Positions 7,911 through 16,020 of a stretch of 64,000 nt of DNA are shown piece after piece. Numbering within the stretch: position 1 is the first letter of the stretch; each line of letters opens with the position of its first letter. The stretch comes from an uncultured Ruegeria sp. (GTDB lineage: Bacteria > Pseudomonadota > Alphaproteobacteria > Rhodobacterales > Rhodobacteraceae). The position numbers and the translations under genes were made by a program. A model generated the notes under the pieces. It made no database searches, was not told the DNA's origin, and saw only the letters and a list, made by a program, of their open reading frames with translations. The stretch lies in NCBI RefSeq assembly GCF_947500045.1, contig NZ_CANMQQ010000007.1, positions 167,232 to 231,231 on the forward strand, read 5' to 3'.

Positions 7911-8347
7911 ATGTCAGGATGTTGCGGACATGACGTCAAGTTCGATGGCGTTTCAGATGATTACAAAAGGCGATTGTGGATCGTCATTGCTCTTAATGCC
8001 ACGATGTTCGTGGTCGAGATGACCGCTGGGCACTATGCGAAATCTCAGGCACTTCAGGCCGACGCACTCGACTTCTTGGGAGATGCCCTGACCTACGGTA
8101 TTTCTTTGGCTGTCATTGGCGCTTCAATCCGTGCACGCACAAATGCTGCCTTGGCCAAAGGCCTCAGCCTCTTTCTGATGGGTTCATGTGTGTTCGGATC
8201 GATAGTTTATCGCGTGTTCTATGTCGGAGTTCCTGAGGCTGAAATCATGCGGGTGGTGGGGTTCCTTGCTCTGCTTACAAACCTAGCCAGCGTTCTTCTA
8301 CTCGTCAGATACAAAGATGGAGACGCGAATGTCCGCTCTGTCTGTGT
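7911..8347 (+). pseudogene. CDF-family cation transporter truncated by an IS30 element
   Basis: The frame begins MSGCCGHD at ATG 7911 after AGACCTCC and encodes the first part of a CDF transporter, including the metal-site helix LQADALDFLGDALTYG. Homology to the family ends at about residue 145 (DANVRSV), exactly where the IS30-family terminal repeat starts at 8348. The frame then runs on into IS sequence to 8474. The C-terminal third and the second half of the metal site are missing and are not found on the far side of the IS. The gene sits under an intact MerR promoter, so the loss is probably recent. Confidence 0.8.
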
Positions 8348-9566
8348 GGTTTCAACTGATCGCCGCAACACAAGTTTCAAATTTCTCTGCTGGTGTTTGG
8401 TATTGCAAGGTTTTTCGAGATCGCTCGTTAAGCTGGCGCGCAACGGCGCTGAGTTTGGCCTGGCTAAAGCCTGATATGTCAGTGCATTTGGGGAAGTATT
8501 GGCGAAGCAACCGGTTGGTATTTTCATTGCTACCGAGTTGCCAAGGTGACTGCGGATCACAAAAATAGACATTAATCTTTGTCGCCATGGTGAACGTCAC
8601 GTGTCCTGCCATCTCAGAGCCACGGTCCCATGTCAGTGATCGGTACAGCTCTTTGGGCAACTTGCGGGCCTGCTTGATCAGGGCCGTGATAAACTTTGGG
8701 TGTCCTTGTTCTCGACTTTGGCCAACATCACAAACCGGGAATGGCGCTCCACGAGTGTGGCGATGTAGCTGTTGTTGGACCCCACGATCAGGTCGCCCTC
8801 CCAGTGCCCCGGCACGGCCCGATCCTCGACCTCTGGAGGGCGCTCGCTGATCGGGATCGCGTTCTTGATCTTGCGCAGTTTCAACCCTTTCTGAGTTGCG
8901 TGCCGTGACCGCCTGATGGCACGCGGGCTGCGCAAGCACTCCAGCAATTCCTTCTTTAGGACCCCACGGGTCTGCACATAAAGGCAGCGATAGATCGTCT
9001 CGTGGGACACGCGATGCTGCTCCTCGTCGGGATGTTTCCGCTTGAGCCAACCAGCAATCTGCTGCGGCGACCATTTCCGACGCAGCTTGCGTGCAATCAG
9101 GTGGCACAATGGATCATTGAACGAGAGTTTACATGATTTGGGACGCGTTGCGCAGTCCCAGGCCCGCTGATCCGAGCGCGCCGTGCGATAGGCCTGACGC
9201 CCACCATTTCTGCGAACCTCTCGGCTGATCGTTGAAGGCGACCGGTTCAGGCTCTTGGCGATAGACCGCAACGACCGCTCTGAAACCAAGCCGCGAGATA
9301 TCTCCTCCCGCTCCGTCAGGCTCAAAGCAAATCGCGACCTCTTACGGCGGCGGGCCGGATCCCGCCAAACAGAGCCAAATGCGGAATGATCGAAGACGAT
9401 GCACGATTGAAATGCCGTCCAATCGAGCTCATCGATTCTCCGCGCTGCCACCGATCCCACATCTCCGATTTCTGTTTGTCCGTGTAAAACGTCCGCGTCC
9501 GATAATTCATCTCTCACACTCCATCTTGCCAAAAAGAATAAAGTGTTGCGCTCACCCGTTGAAACC
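8348..9566 (-). mobile_element. IS30-family insertion sequence, about 1.2 kb
   Basis: The terminal inverted repeats are GGTTTCAACtgatcgc.CGCAACAC at 8348-8371 and the reverse complement of the sequence ending at 9566. They match at GGTTTCAAC and at GCAACAC, with a variable middle. The interior is filled by a frameshifted IS30-type transposase. No target duplication is evident: the flanks are TGT on the left and CGC on the right. This agrees with a deletion having removed the rest of the CDF gene. Confidence 0.85.
8352..9510 (-). pseudogene. IS30-family transposase with two frameshifts
   Basis: Three overlapping frames together make one IS30 transposase. Residues beginning MNYRTRTFYTD are read from 9510. 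The helix-turn-helix and first catalytic part are in a second frame, with REEISRGL, RSPSTISREVRRNGG and the first Asp in PGHWEGDLIVG. The last part is in a third frame from about 8690, with the second Asp in LTWDRGSEM and the Glu in GSNENTNRLLR. All three DDE residues survive, so only the two shifts, near 9340 and 8690, inactivate it. Programmed frameshifting is not usual in this family, so decay is the simpler reading. Confidence 0.82.
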
Positions 9567-9627
9567 CGCCGCCCAAAGCGGACATTCGTAACAAGGCTTT
9601 GCAGTTCCGGCTTCGGACTATAAGCCG

Positions 9628-10506
9628 TCAGAGATTGATGGGAGGTGTCGACACACTGGTTAGCGTCGCCGTTGCAAACAGGATCAGGACAACAGCCAAC
9701 ATCTCCATTGAAATCGACCGCCGGAGAGCAATTTCCGCGCCACGCTTCTCAGCCCTGAGAGCAGGAACAAATCTCAGCTTGTTCAGCGCCGCGAGGCCAA
9801 GAAGGGCAGAAACGATCACGACTTTGACCAAAAGCCCCAATCCATAGGCCGTTCCGAACAAGGCGGCCACAGTGCCCGAAAGCAGCCACGCGAGCGCCGC
9901 GCCTGCAACAATCAGGACGGCAACTCCATAAGCAGCGACACTGCCAAAGTGGTGCAGTAGATCGGCCCTATTGGGAGTGAGCGCCGCTTTGCGCAAAGGC
10001 AGGAGAGCACCGACCCAAAACGCGGCAGCCAGCAGATGAAGAACCAGCAAGACAGCGAGAGCCGCTCTAGGCTCTCCGAGCGAGTGTCCCACCTGGGCAA
10101 ATGAAATCGCGATGGCGAGGCTACCCGCCAAAGCGATCCACTGCCCGACGCGGGGAAGCAGGATTGCCAATATCGCGAGTTCACCCACTCCTCGCCAAAT
10201 CGCGGCGGTGCCAAGCGGACTATCCCAAACAAAACCAAGCATCATTGGGTCCGTCGCGCCCTCAAAGCCCATCCCGGATATCCGCGCTGCTCTGATGCCG
10301 AAGCGTAAAGCCAGTACGGCGAGACCGACAATCGCAGCTCCGACCGCGAGGTGCCGTGCAAGGCGTAGAACAGACTCTTCAGCGCGCTTGTCAAAGAGGA
10401 CCGTGAACAGGACGCCACCCATCGCCAGCAACACCAATCCGTAGCCAAGTGCTTTCGCCAAAATGGCCAAGACGACAACACCGTCAATGGGGGCCAGTCC
10501 AGTCAT
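9628..10506 (-). CDS. copD: CopD-family copper resistance membrane protein
   Basis: The 292-residue polytopic protein has about eight hydrophobic segments. Histidines lie at family positions, including QVGHSLGEPRAAL and LVLHLLAAAFWVGALLPL, the core of the CopD domain. CopD works with periplasmic CopC in copper uptake or tolerance. Its start overlaps the copC stop by four bases (ATGA), so translation is coupled. It is the last gene of the leftward copper operon. Just beyond its stop lies a noncoding gap with a dispersed repeat motif and then the IS30 element. Confidence 0.85.
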   Translation of the reverse strand: MTGLAPIDGVVVLAILAKALGYGLVLLAMGGVLFTVLFDKRAEESVLRLARHLAVGAAIVGLAVLALRFGIRAARISGMGFEGATDPMMLGFVWDSPLGTAAIWRGVGELAILAILLPRVGQWIALAGSLAIAISFAQVGHSLGEPRAALAVLLVLHLLAAAFWVGALLPLRKAALTPNRADLLHHFGSVAAYGVAVLIVAGAALAWLLSGTVAALFGTAYGLGLLVKVVIVSALLGLAALNKLRFVPALRAEKRGAEIALRRSISMEMLAVVLILFATATLTSVSTPPINL

Positions 10507-10847
10507 TTAGCGACTGTGAAAGAGAAGCTGCCCTGCATCGGGTGACCGTCGGAAGCCATACCGCGCCAGTCGAAGCGGTAGCTTCCGGGTGCAAGCTCTT
10601 CCAACGGCACAGCCCGGAATTCTGTAGCGGGGTCCATACCCGTTTCGCGGTCAATTTCGACGTCGCCATCTGGTGAGGTCAGCGTGACCGAGATGATGCG
10701 CATCGGATCATCGAACCGCATGGTAAGCTCCGGCACGTCCGTTACAGTCGCGCCGTCAGCCGGCGTCGTTTCTTCGGACTTGGAATGCGCGGCCGCAAGT
10801 ATTGGAGCCATTGCTACGACCAAGCCGATAAGAGTTTGTTTGATCAT
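10503..10847 (-). CDS. copC: CopC-family periplasmic copper-binding protein
   Basis: The 114-residue precursor has a signal peptide ending AAA before HSKSEETTPADG. Cleavage there gives the N-terminal histidine used by CopC proteins to bind Cu(II). The second half carries the matching motif SDGHPMQGSF, and the acidic residue in RFDDPM could complete the site. The protein is a small beta-barrel carrier in the periplasm that hands copper to CopD. It lies between a cytochrome c gene, 12 bases upstream, and copD, which overlaps it. Confidence 0.9.
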   Translation of the reverse strand: MIKQTLIGLVVAMAPILAAAHSKSEETTPADGATVTDVPELTMRFDDPMRIISVTLTSPDGDVEIDRETGMDPATEFRAVPLEELAPGSYRFDWRGMASDGHPMQGSFSFTVAK

Positions 10848-10859
10848 CTGAGTTTTCCT

Positions 10860-11324
10860 CTATTCGGATTGGGCATTCAGCTCGTCGTGGTATTCACGAA
10901 GATCATTTGGCCAGGTTGACTTGATATAAGAAAGGACCGCTATGATTTCGTCATCGCTGAGCACACCTTCATAGACCGGCATACCGGTTGGGGGCGCATT
11001 TTCCATCAGTCCGGCCAGGCCAAATTTGGTCAAGGTGAAGAGCGTTTCATCATCGTGGTGCCACGTATGCCCTGTGGTGTCATGCGGTGGTGCTGGTAGC
11101 AAACCATCCTCGCCGCGTTTCCGCCAGTTTGGCTGTCCTTCAAGGTTCTCACCGTGGCAGGCAGCACATTGGTCCGCGTAAATATCTTGGCCAATGGCGA
11201 CAAATTCCGCGTCATCAGGTGTTAAAAGACCGACCGCTTCAGAGGCTTGGGCCAGAACGAACGCTACGGAGAAACCGGCGAGCGCAAGCCCACCGATAAC
11301 CAAGAGTGTTGTGCGCCCTACCAT
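10860..11324 (-). CDS. mono-haem cytochrome c in the copper operon
   Basis: The 154-residue protein has an N-terminal membrane segment (residues 5-26) and one haem motif, CAACH at about 53-57, in the class I order. A possible axial methionine is in PTGMPVY. Proteins of this kind occur in copper and cytochrome oxidase loci of Rhodobacteraceae. Its start codon overlaps the stop of the DUF411 gene by one base. A part in keeping periplasmic copper in a given redox state is inferred only from its neighbours. Confidence 0.85.
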   Translation of the reverse strand: MVGRTTLLVIGGLALAGFSVAFVLAQASEAVGLLTPDDAEFVAIGQDIYADQCAACHGENLEGQPNWRKRGEDGLLPAPPHDTTGHTWHHDDETLFTLTKFGLAGLMENAPPTGMPVYEGVLSDDEIIAVLSYIKSTWPNDLREYHDELNAQSE

Positions 11325-11791
11325 CAGGTGTCGAACGGCTGAGCTGTGCCCGCGCGGTAGTACACCGTTCCGGTCCCAGCCTCTCCCCCAAATGCGATGA
11401 CGTCGTAGCGGGCGGACGGATTGTCGCCCATACCAGGAGAGCCCATTGGCATGCCAGGAACAGCTAGCCCTGTGATGTCAGGTCGATCCTTCAACACGGC
11501 TTCCAGTGCTTCGAACGGCACATGGCCTTCAAAGACATAACCATCGGCTTCAATGGTGTGACAGGATGCGAGGTTCAGCGGGATACCCCGCGCTGACTTC
11601 TGTGCCTCGGGGTCTGTCAGTTCCTCAACGGTGACGGCGTAGCCACGTGCGCGAGCCAAGTCGGCCCATGGGTGACAGCATCCGCAACCTGGTGAACTGA
11701 GCACGTGGATTGGGGTGCCTGCGCGGACGGGAAGAGCGGTCGCGATGAAAGCAGTTGCAGACAGTGTGGTGAATTGACGACGTGTGATCAT
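11324..11791 (-). CDS. DUF411 metal-binding protein
   Basis: The 155-residue protein begins with a twin-arginine-like leader (MITRRQFTTL) and has the DUF411 hallmark SSPGCGCCHPWADLA near residue 34. Further on are L-A-S-C-H-T and GMPMGSPGM, all potential copper ligands. DUF411 proteins accompany copper resistance genes and are thought to bind copper in the periplasm. It is translationally coupled to the cytochrome c gene downstream. Length is typical for the family. Confidence 0.87.
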   Translation of the reverse strand: MITRRQFTTLSATAFIATALPVRAGTPIHVLSSPGCGCCHPWADLARARGYAVTVEELTDPEAQKSARGIPLNLASCHTIEADGYVFEGHVPFEALEAVLKDRPDITGLAVPGMPMGSPGMGDNPSARYDVIAFGGEAGTGTVYYRAGTAQPFDT

Positions 11792-11849
11792 GTCTGTCGG
11801 TCCTTTGATGTGAAATTTGAACGGAATGCGGGCGAGCGCCCGTTGCCAT

Positions 11850-12185
11850 TCAGGCTTTCGGAGGACCGGTGGGGACGCCCAATGCGAGGCTCGAAAAAAC
11901 GGAACCAGCGTGCGTCACACCACCTACTGAGATCACCAATGGAACAATTGGCGAAATCCCCGCCGTTGCGACAAAATCACCAAAACAGGATGTCGAACCC
12001 ATGCCGCTAGTGGTGTCGCAACAATCCGCAGCAGCTTTCTCGGCATTAGCCAACGGATCGTCGTCCGCCATTTGAGCATGATGACCAGAATGATCCGATC
12101 CATGGGTCAAGCCATGCTTCACCGACGCTGCGGATGCGCCAGAGAATGCAACAACAAGAAGTATCGACAGGACCAAGCGAAACAT
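11850..12185 (-). CDS. small exported His/Cys-rich protein, first gene of the copper operon
   Basis: The 111-residue product has a signal peptide (about 1-19, ending ASA). A metal-ligand-rich stretch follows, HGLTHGSDHSGHHAQM, then CC in ADCCDTTSG and a further Cys in TSCFG; the rest is weakly hydrophobic. It resembles DUF2946- or CopL-like small proteins in composition, but I do not assign a family. The start ATG at 12185 lies only about six bases beyond a plausible -10 element, so the mRNA may be leaderless. Copper binding is inferred from composition and operon. Confidence 0.65.
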   Translation of the reverse strand: MFRLVLSILLVVAFSGASAASVKHGLTHGSDHSGHHAQMADDDPLANAEKAAADCCDTTSGMGSTSCFGDFVATAGISPIVPLVISVGGVTHAGSVFSSLALGVPTGPPKA

Positions 12186-12220
12186 ACCAAATACCTACTG
12201 GGGGTATGTTGTTTTGACAA
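12181..12220 (-). promoter_or_regulatory. promoter and candidate copper-responsive operator of the cop operon
   Basis: Reading leftward, TTGTCA (12220-12215) and TAGGTA (12197-12192) are 17 bp apart. Overlapping them is AACATACC (12181-12188) paired with GGTATGTT (12203-12210), a perfect 8-bp inverted repeat. A tighter G-tract palindrome ATACC-N7-GGTAT lies at 12191-12207 and resembles CsoR-type sites. No CsoR or CueR gene is in the window, so the regulator is unknown. Confidence 0.5.
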
Positions 12221-12393
12221 GTTACGAGGATGTTTCGCCATATATATCCTAGTTGCACCCATTTTGGGTGCGCCACATCTCTGGATCATGCCCGGCTGGA
12301 ACAGTGGAACATGGATCACCTGAAATTCCGGTAAAACTGAATTTTGACTGACCTGCGTGATAGTCAGCAACGGCAAGGTCAGCAGGTGGGCGT

Positions 12394-12933
12394 TTAACCC
12401 AAGGTGTTTCCGGTGATGAAGGTGTACGAACTTTCGACCAGATCGATGACGACATCCAACTCTTCTGGTGTGGTCGGTGTATATATCATGACAAAGCCGC
12501 TCCACCCAGGACGTTGTTTGGCCCAAGGGTGAGCTACGGCCCAGCCGGCCTCAATTGCCCGTCGGGCCATTGCCGGGTGCAGCGAAGCGTGCAAACTGCC
12601 ATCAGGATGCATATGCGCAAACTCAAACCCACCGACGATAGAGCTCGGTTGAGACAACAACATGTCGGGATCAAGCTGAAAGCCAATCGCGCCAGGTAGT
12701 GATATGCGTGTGGGGCCAAGTGTGACCCCTGGGAATTGCGCAACTCGCTCCAGCAAGAGCTGGGCCAATTCGGCATCAATTTCGACACCAATCTGAGTAT
12801 GCGGTACGCCGCTTGTCGTTTCGGGACGGGGCGAGGTGCGCTCCGGCAAGGAGCGCTCTTGCGCGGACGCCATTGAGCACATCAATACCACTACCGTCAC
12901 AGCAACCGCCAATGTTCTCAGGTGCACATTCAT
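12394..12933 (-). CDS. exported luciferase-like/DUF5519-type protein
   Basis: With the ATG at 12933 the protein has a clean signal peptide (MNVHLRTLAVAV onward, ending ASA) and about 155 mature residues. The mature part contains the pattern F-E-F-A-H-M-H-P-D-G-S-L-H and later GWAVAHPWAKQ, which I recognise from the luciferase-domain/DUF5519 group, proteins of unknown function. Earlier in-frame ATG codons at 12945 and 13002 exist. The latter overlaps the yceI-like stop, but it would put 23 extra residues before the signal peptide. It lies immediately downstream of the YceI gene and is likely co-transcribed. Confidence 0.7.
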   Translation of the reverse strand: MNVHLRTLAVAVTVVVLMCSMASAQERSLPERTSPRPETTSGVPHTQIGVEIDAELAQLLLERVAQFPGVTLGPTRISLPGAIGFQLDPDMLLSQPSSIVGGFEFAHMHPDGSLHASLHPAMARRAIEAGWAVAHPWAKQRPGWSGFVMIYTPTTPEELDVVIDLVESSYTFITGNTLG

Positions 12934-12998
12934 CGTGTTGACCATCTGCCAATCAAAAAGATTGAGTGCTGAGCGCAGTATCGGCGCCCTTGCACACA

Positions 12999-13589
12999 TC
13001 ATTCAGCCTTTAACGCTTCGATATTGATCAAGAGCTCTATTTCGTCGCTCACCGCTGGCGCAAATGCCCCAAGTCCGAATTCAGACCGCACGATAGTCGC
13101 CGTGGCAGCCAGCCCCAAGGTCGGCGTGCCCTCTTTTGGGCCAAACGGGTATGGCGCTGACTTGTTAAGCGTTGTTTCCAGAACAACAGGTTTGGTGTTA
13201 CCATTCATGGTCAGGTCGCCAGAAATATTCGCGGTATTGTCCCCGGTCACTTCAATGCTGGTTGAAGTGAATGTGACCACGTCACCGTCGCTCGCGCTGA
13301 AGAAGTCTTCAGACATGAAGTGTTGCAGACGGGCATCCCAGCCCGTGATCATGGATTTTACTGGCATAGACACTGTGACAGACGACGCGGACGGGTCATC
13401 TTCGTTGAACTCTATCTCGCCGCTAAACCCTGAGAACATTCCATACGTTTCTGAGAACCCAATGTGGTCGTAGCTGAACAATACCTGGCTGTGTCCAGGA
13501 TCCAGCTCGTAGGTGCCACTCTCGGACAATGCGGTTGTCGCGCTTATCAATAAGAGTACCGCCAGCGGGGTTGCTGCCAATTTGAACAT
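12999..13589 (-). CDS. YceI-family periplasmic lipid-binding-like protein
   Basis: The 196-residue precursor has a signal peptide (about 1-21) followed by the YceI lipocalin-like barrel. Visible motifs are YELDPGHSQVLFSYDHIGFS, then MFSGFSGEIEFN, and M-N-G-N-T-K-P-V in the central strands. YceI proteins bind isoprenoid-type lipids and are often induced by stress. The gene is divergent from a TetR regulator, with a possible operator at 13666-13700, so TetR control is plausible. The luciferase-like gene follows directly. Confidence 0.9.
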   Translation of the reverse strand: MFKLAATPLAVLLLISATTALSESGTYELDPGHSQVLFSYDHIGFSETYGMFSGFSGEIEFNEDDPSASSVTVSMPVKSMITGWDARLQHFMSEDFFSASDGDVVTFTSTSIEVTGDNTANISGDLTMNGNTKPVVLETTLNKSAPYPFGPKEGTPTLGLAATATIVRSEFGLGAFAPAVSDEIELLINIEALKAE

Positions 13590-13665
13590 TGATACGCTCC
13601 CGTTTTGACAAGACTAGTTTGCGGAATTGAGTATTGAGCTTTGGTTTTTACGTGGTCATACTTTT

Positions 13666-13700
13666 AGAACAAATTGCTCTATTCCGCAACAATATGTTCT
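13666..13700. promoter_or_regulatory. candidate TetR operator
   Basis: AGAACAAATTG at 13666-13676 and CAATATGTTCT at 13690-13700 form an inverted repeat of 11-bp arms with one mismatch and a 13-bp spacer. It sits immediately upstream of the TetR gene and in the gap facing the divergent yceI-like gene. Confidence 0.55.
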
Positions 13701-13712
13701 ATAGGAGGGCGT

Positions 13713-14300
13713 TTGAAAGAAGATCCTAGGCTGATCGCCACACGACAGACGGCGCTTGATGCGGCGCAAAAGATACTGATGGATGAGGGCGTGCTGCACG
13801 TAACTCATGGCGCGGTTTCAAAGGCAACAGGCATTTCGCGCAGCACACTTTACAGGCACTGGCCAGATGCGCGTAGTCTGCGTGATGCAGCATTTCGGCG
13901 CATCGCAACACCGCCGAACATACCGCCCAAAACCGATGGCCCGCTGCGATCTGACCTGCGCTGGTTACTCGGTGTACTGATGCGAGCCTTGAATGACACA
14001 CCATGGGGCCAAATCGCGCCACAGGTGGTCGCTGCTGCGTCCAACGATGCAGAAGCGCGGTTGGTGATCACTGAATTTATGAAAGACAGGTTCGCAAGTG
14101 TTGAAGCAGTATTTGCAGCAGCAATAGGCCGCGGTGAGATCACCGCCGACGTTCCGGTTGAACAGCTTATAGAACTAGCAGTCGCGGTACCTTATTTCCG
14201 CAAGCTCATACGTCACGAGGCCCTGGACGAAGATTGGTTGGACAAACATGTCGATCTGCTTTGCAGTATCGCGAAAACCAATTCGGGACATAGGGGTTGA
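13713..14300 (+). CDS. TetR-family transcriptional regulator
   Basis: I place the start at TTG 13713 because ATAGGAGGG lies five to eleven bases upstream; the longer frame from 13674 would begin inside the palindrome. The 195-residue protein has an N-terminal TetR helix-turn-helix with VSKATGISRSTLYRHWPDA and an all-helical ligand domain (DRFASVEAVFAAAI, EQLIELAVAVPYFRKL). It is divergent from the yceI-like operon and probably autoregulated through the repeat overlapping its own leader. The inducer is unknown. Confidence 0.88.
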   Translation: MKEDPRLIATRQTALDAAQKILMDEGVLHVTHGAVSKATGISRSTLYRHWPDARSLRDAAFRRIATPPNIPPKTDGPLRSDLRWLLGVLMRALNDTPWGQIAPQVVAAASNDAEARLVITEFMKDRFASVEAVFAAAIGRGEITADVPVEQLIELAVAVPYFRKLIRHEALDEDWLDKHVDLLCSIAKTNSGHRG

Positions 14301-14616
14301 TTCAGGCTGGGTGCTGAATAGGGCGGTAAAGAATTTTCCGAAAAGGTTGTTTTGAATCCGACCCTTCGCTGCGCCTCTTTTGAACTGGCGAGATGCGGAC
14401 CAATCCCGACCTTGGGTTTCGCGCCTTCGCTGACGCAGCATTGGTTTGCGGTCGCAGCGCAATTGATTTTGCAGCGCGGCGTGGGGCGTCAATCCGGTCA
14501 TTCGTGGGTGTCGATTCCGCTCGTACCAATACCGTATTTTCGCGGCAACCTGGATCAACCATCGAGACGCGGACAAAGTGCGCTTTCGCTGCGGCTGTGC
14601 GTATGTCTGCATTCAA
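14301..14616 (-). other. gap with possible decayed transposase remnant
   Basis: This 316-base gap has no convincing gene. On the minus strand a frame at about 14430-14612 reads IRYWYERNRHPRMTGLTPH, which loosely resembles the C-terminal end of IS3-type integrases (a Y-N-x-x-R-P-H-x-x-L-x-x-x-T-P pattern). The match is short and the frame continues without family features. Confidence 0.25.
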
Positions 14617-15924
14617 TCAGTGGACAAAAAAGAGCTTTGAAAACTCGCGCCTCCAGGATGCCACTTCAGAGGCCACTTTCTCGCCATCGAGCCCACGCTT
14701 AATCAGACTGGCCAGTTGCTCCGCATCTGCCGACGTCATGCCCCAGCGGACAAGTTCGGGCGTGCCGATTCGCAATCCGTTCATGTCGCCATCAACCGTC
14801 GCCGCTGGAAGACCAATCCCGCATGCAAGGAAGCCATTTGGGCGCAAACCCTTCGAGGCCGCTTGCCCGCCGCCATAGCGTTCGGCCAGAATTGCAAATT
14901 GGTGGGAATTGGTGAACCCGTGGCCATCCGCAAAGACAGGCACACCCTGCGCGTCCAGCGCTGTAGCCAAGGCCTGCGACATTGAAATCATTTCATTGGC
15001 ATAGGCTGCACCAAAATCTCTCCAATCGAGCATGGTCACGGCCAATGCAGCGGTTTTCGCTGCGTCGAAATTGGCTGTCATGCCGGGAAAAGCAATCGCA
15101 TCCAGGGCCCGCGCGATCTCGGCGTCATTTGACACAATCAATCCTCCTGCCGGACCGCCAAGGCTCTTGTAGGTGCTCATGGTCATGAAATGTGCACCTT
15201 CAGCCAACGGGTTCGACCAAGCGCGTCCGGCTATGATCCCGCATTGATGAGCAGCGTCGAACATAACCTTGGCACCAATCTCATCGGCAATCGCCCTCAC
15301 TTCGGCCACCGGATGCTCAAAAAGATTCAGGCTTCCGCCGATCGTTATCAATTTGGGCCTCTCAGCCAGAGCCAAAATCCGAAGCCGTTCCAAATCAACA
15401 GTATACCCGTCCGCGTTGACCGGAGCCTCAATCGTTCGCAGTCCGTAAAGCCCAGCACAGCCCGCAACATGATGCGTGACATGGCCACCAATCGAAGCGG
15501 GTGGCGCAATGACCGTGTCCCCTGGCTTGCAGGTCGCCATGAACCCATAGAGGTTGGCAATCGCGCCGGACGGAACGCGAACTTCAGCATATTTGGCGTC
15601 GAATACGTCTGCGCACAGCTGCGCCGCGATCACCTCGATCTCCTCAATTGCTTCCAGCCCCATTTCGTATTTGTCGCCCGGATAGCCCAAAGACGGGCGT
15701 GACCCGATGCCGGAAGACAAAAGCGCTTCAGCCTTGGGGTTCATCACGTTTGTTGCCGGGTTGAGATTGAAGCACTCTTCTTCATGGATCACACGGTTCT
15801 GTTCAGCGAGTGCCTCAATCCGTTTCAATAAAACATCAGACCCAGCCGAAGTCGTCTTCCGTGCGATGTCTTGAACCAGTAATTCGCTTCTGCTGGGCAC
15901 CCAGTCTCGTTCTGCAAGTGTCAT
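14617..15924 (-). CDS. serine hydroxymethyltransferase-like PLP enzyme
   Basis: The 435-residue protein follows the fold-type I PLP layout of serine hydroxymethyltransferase. The N-terminal part has EECFNLNPATNVMNP and GIGSRPSLGYPG, the cofactor-stacking region has MFDAAHQCG, and the putative Schiff-base Lys253 is in STYKSLGGPAGG. In canonical GlyA this motif is T-H-K-T-L-R-G-P-R-G-G, and the usual S-G-x-Q-A-N is S-G-A-I-A-N here. It is therefore a divergent paralogue that may use another hydroxy- or methyl-amino acid. A LysR gene diverges from it over a perfect palindrome. Confidence 0.78.
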   Translation of the reverse strand: MTLAERDWVPSRSELLVQDIARKTTSAGSDVLLKRIEALAEQNRVIHEEECFNLNPATNVMNPKAEALLSSGIGSRPSLGYPGDKYEMGLEAIEEIEVIAAQLCADVFDAKYAEVRVPSGAIANLYGFMATCKPGDTVIAPPASIGGHVTHHVAGCAGLYGLRTIEAPVNADGYTVDLERLRILALAERPKLITIGGSLNLFEHPVAEVRAIADEIGAKVMFDAAHQCGIIAGRAWSNPLAEGAHFMTMSTYKSLGGPAGGLIVSNDAEIARALDAIAFPGMTANFDAAKTAALAVTMLDWRDFGAAYANEMISMSQALATALDAQGVPVFADGHGFTNSHQFAILAERYGGGQAASKGLRPNGFLACGIGLPAATVDGDMNGLRIGTPELVRWGMTSADAEQLASLIKRGLDGEKVASEVASWRREFSKLFFVH

Positions 15925-15971
15925 TGGCCGTCCTCCTTTTCAGGATGTTGTGGCGGCGGAACCGTGACAGC

Positions 15972-15986
15972 GCAAATCAGATTTGC
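15972..15986. promoter_or_regulatory. perfect palindrome between divergent SHMT-like and LysR genes
   Basis: GCAAATCAGATTTGC is a 7-bp perfect inverted repeat around one base, lying 48 bp from the SHMT-like start and 35 bp from the LysR start. It has T-N11-A-like symmetry and is a good candidate for the LysR binding site. Confidence 0.55.
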
Positions 15987-16020
15987 TATTTCTTGGCGTA
16001 GAAAAACTAAGGCTAGAGAC

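Noticed and set aside
8587..8908. Plus-strand frames inside the IS30 element
   Set aside because: They run opposite to the transposase and encode no recognisable protein.
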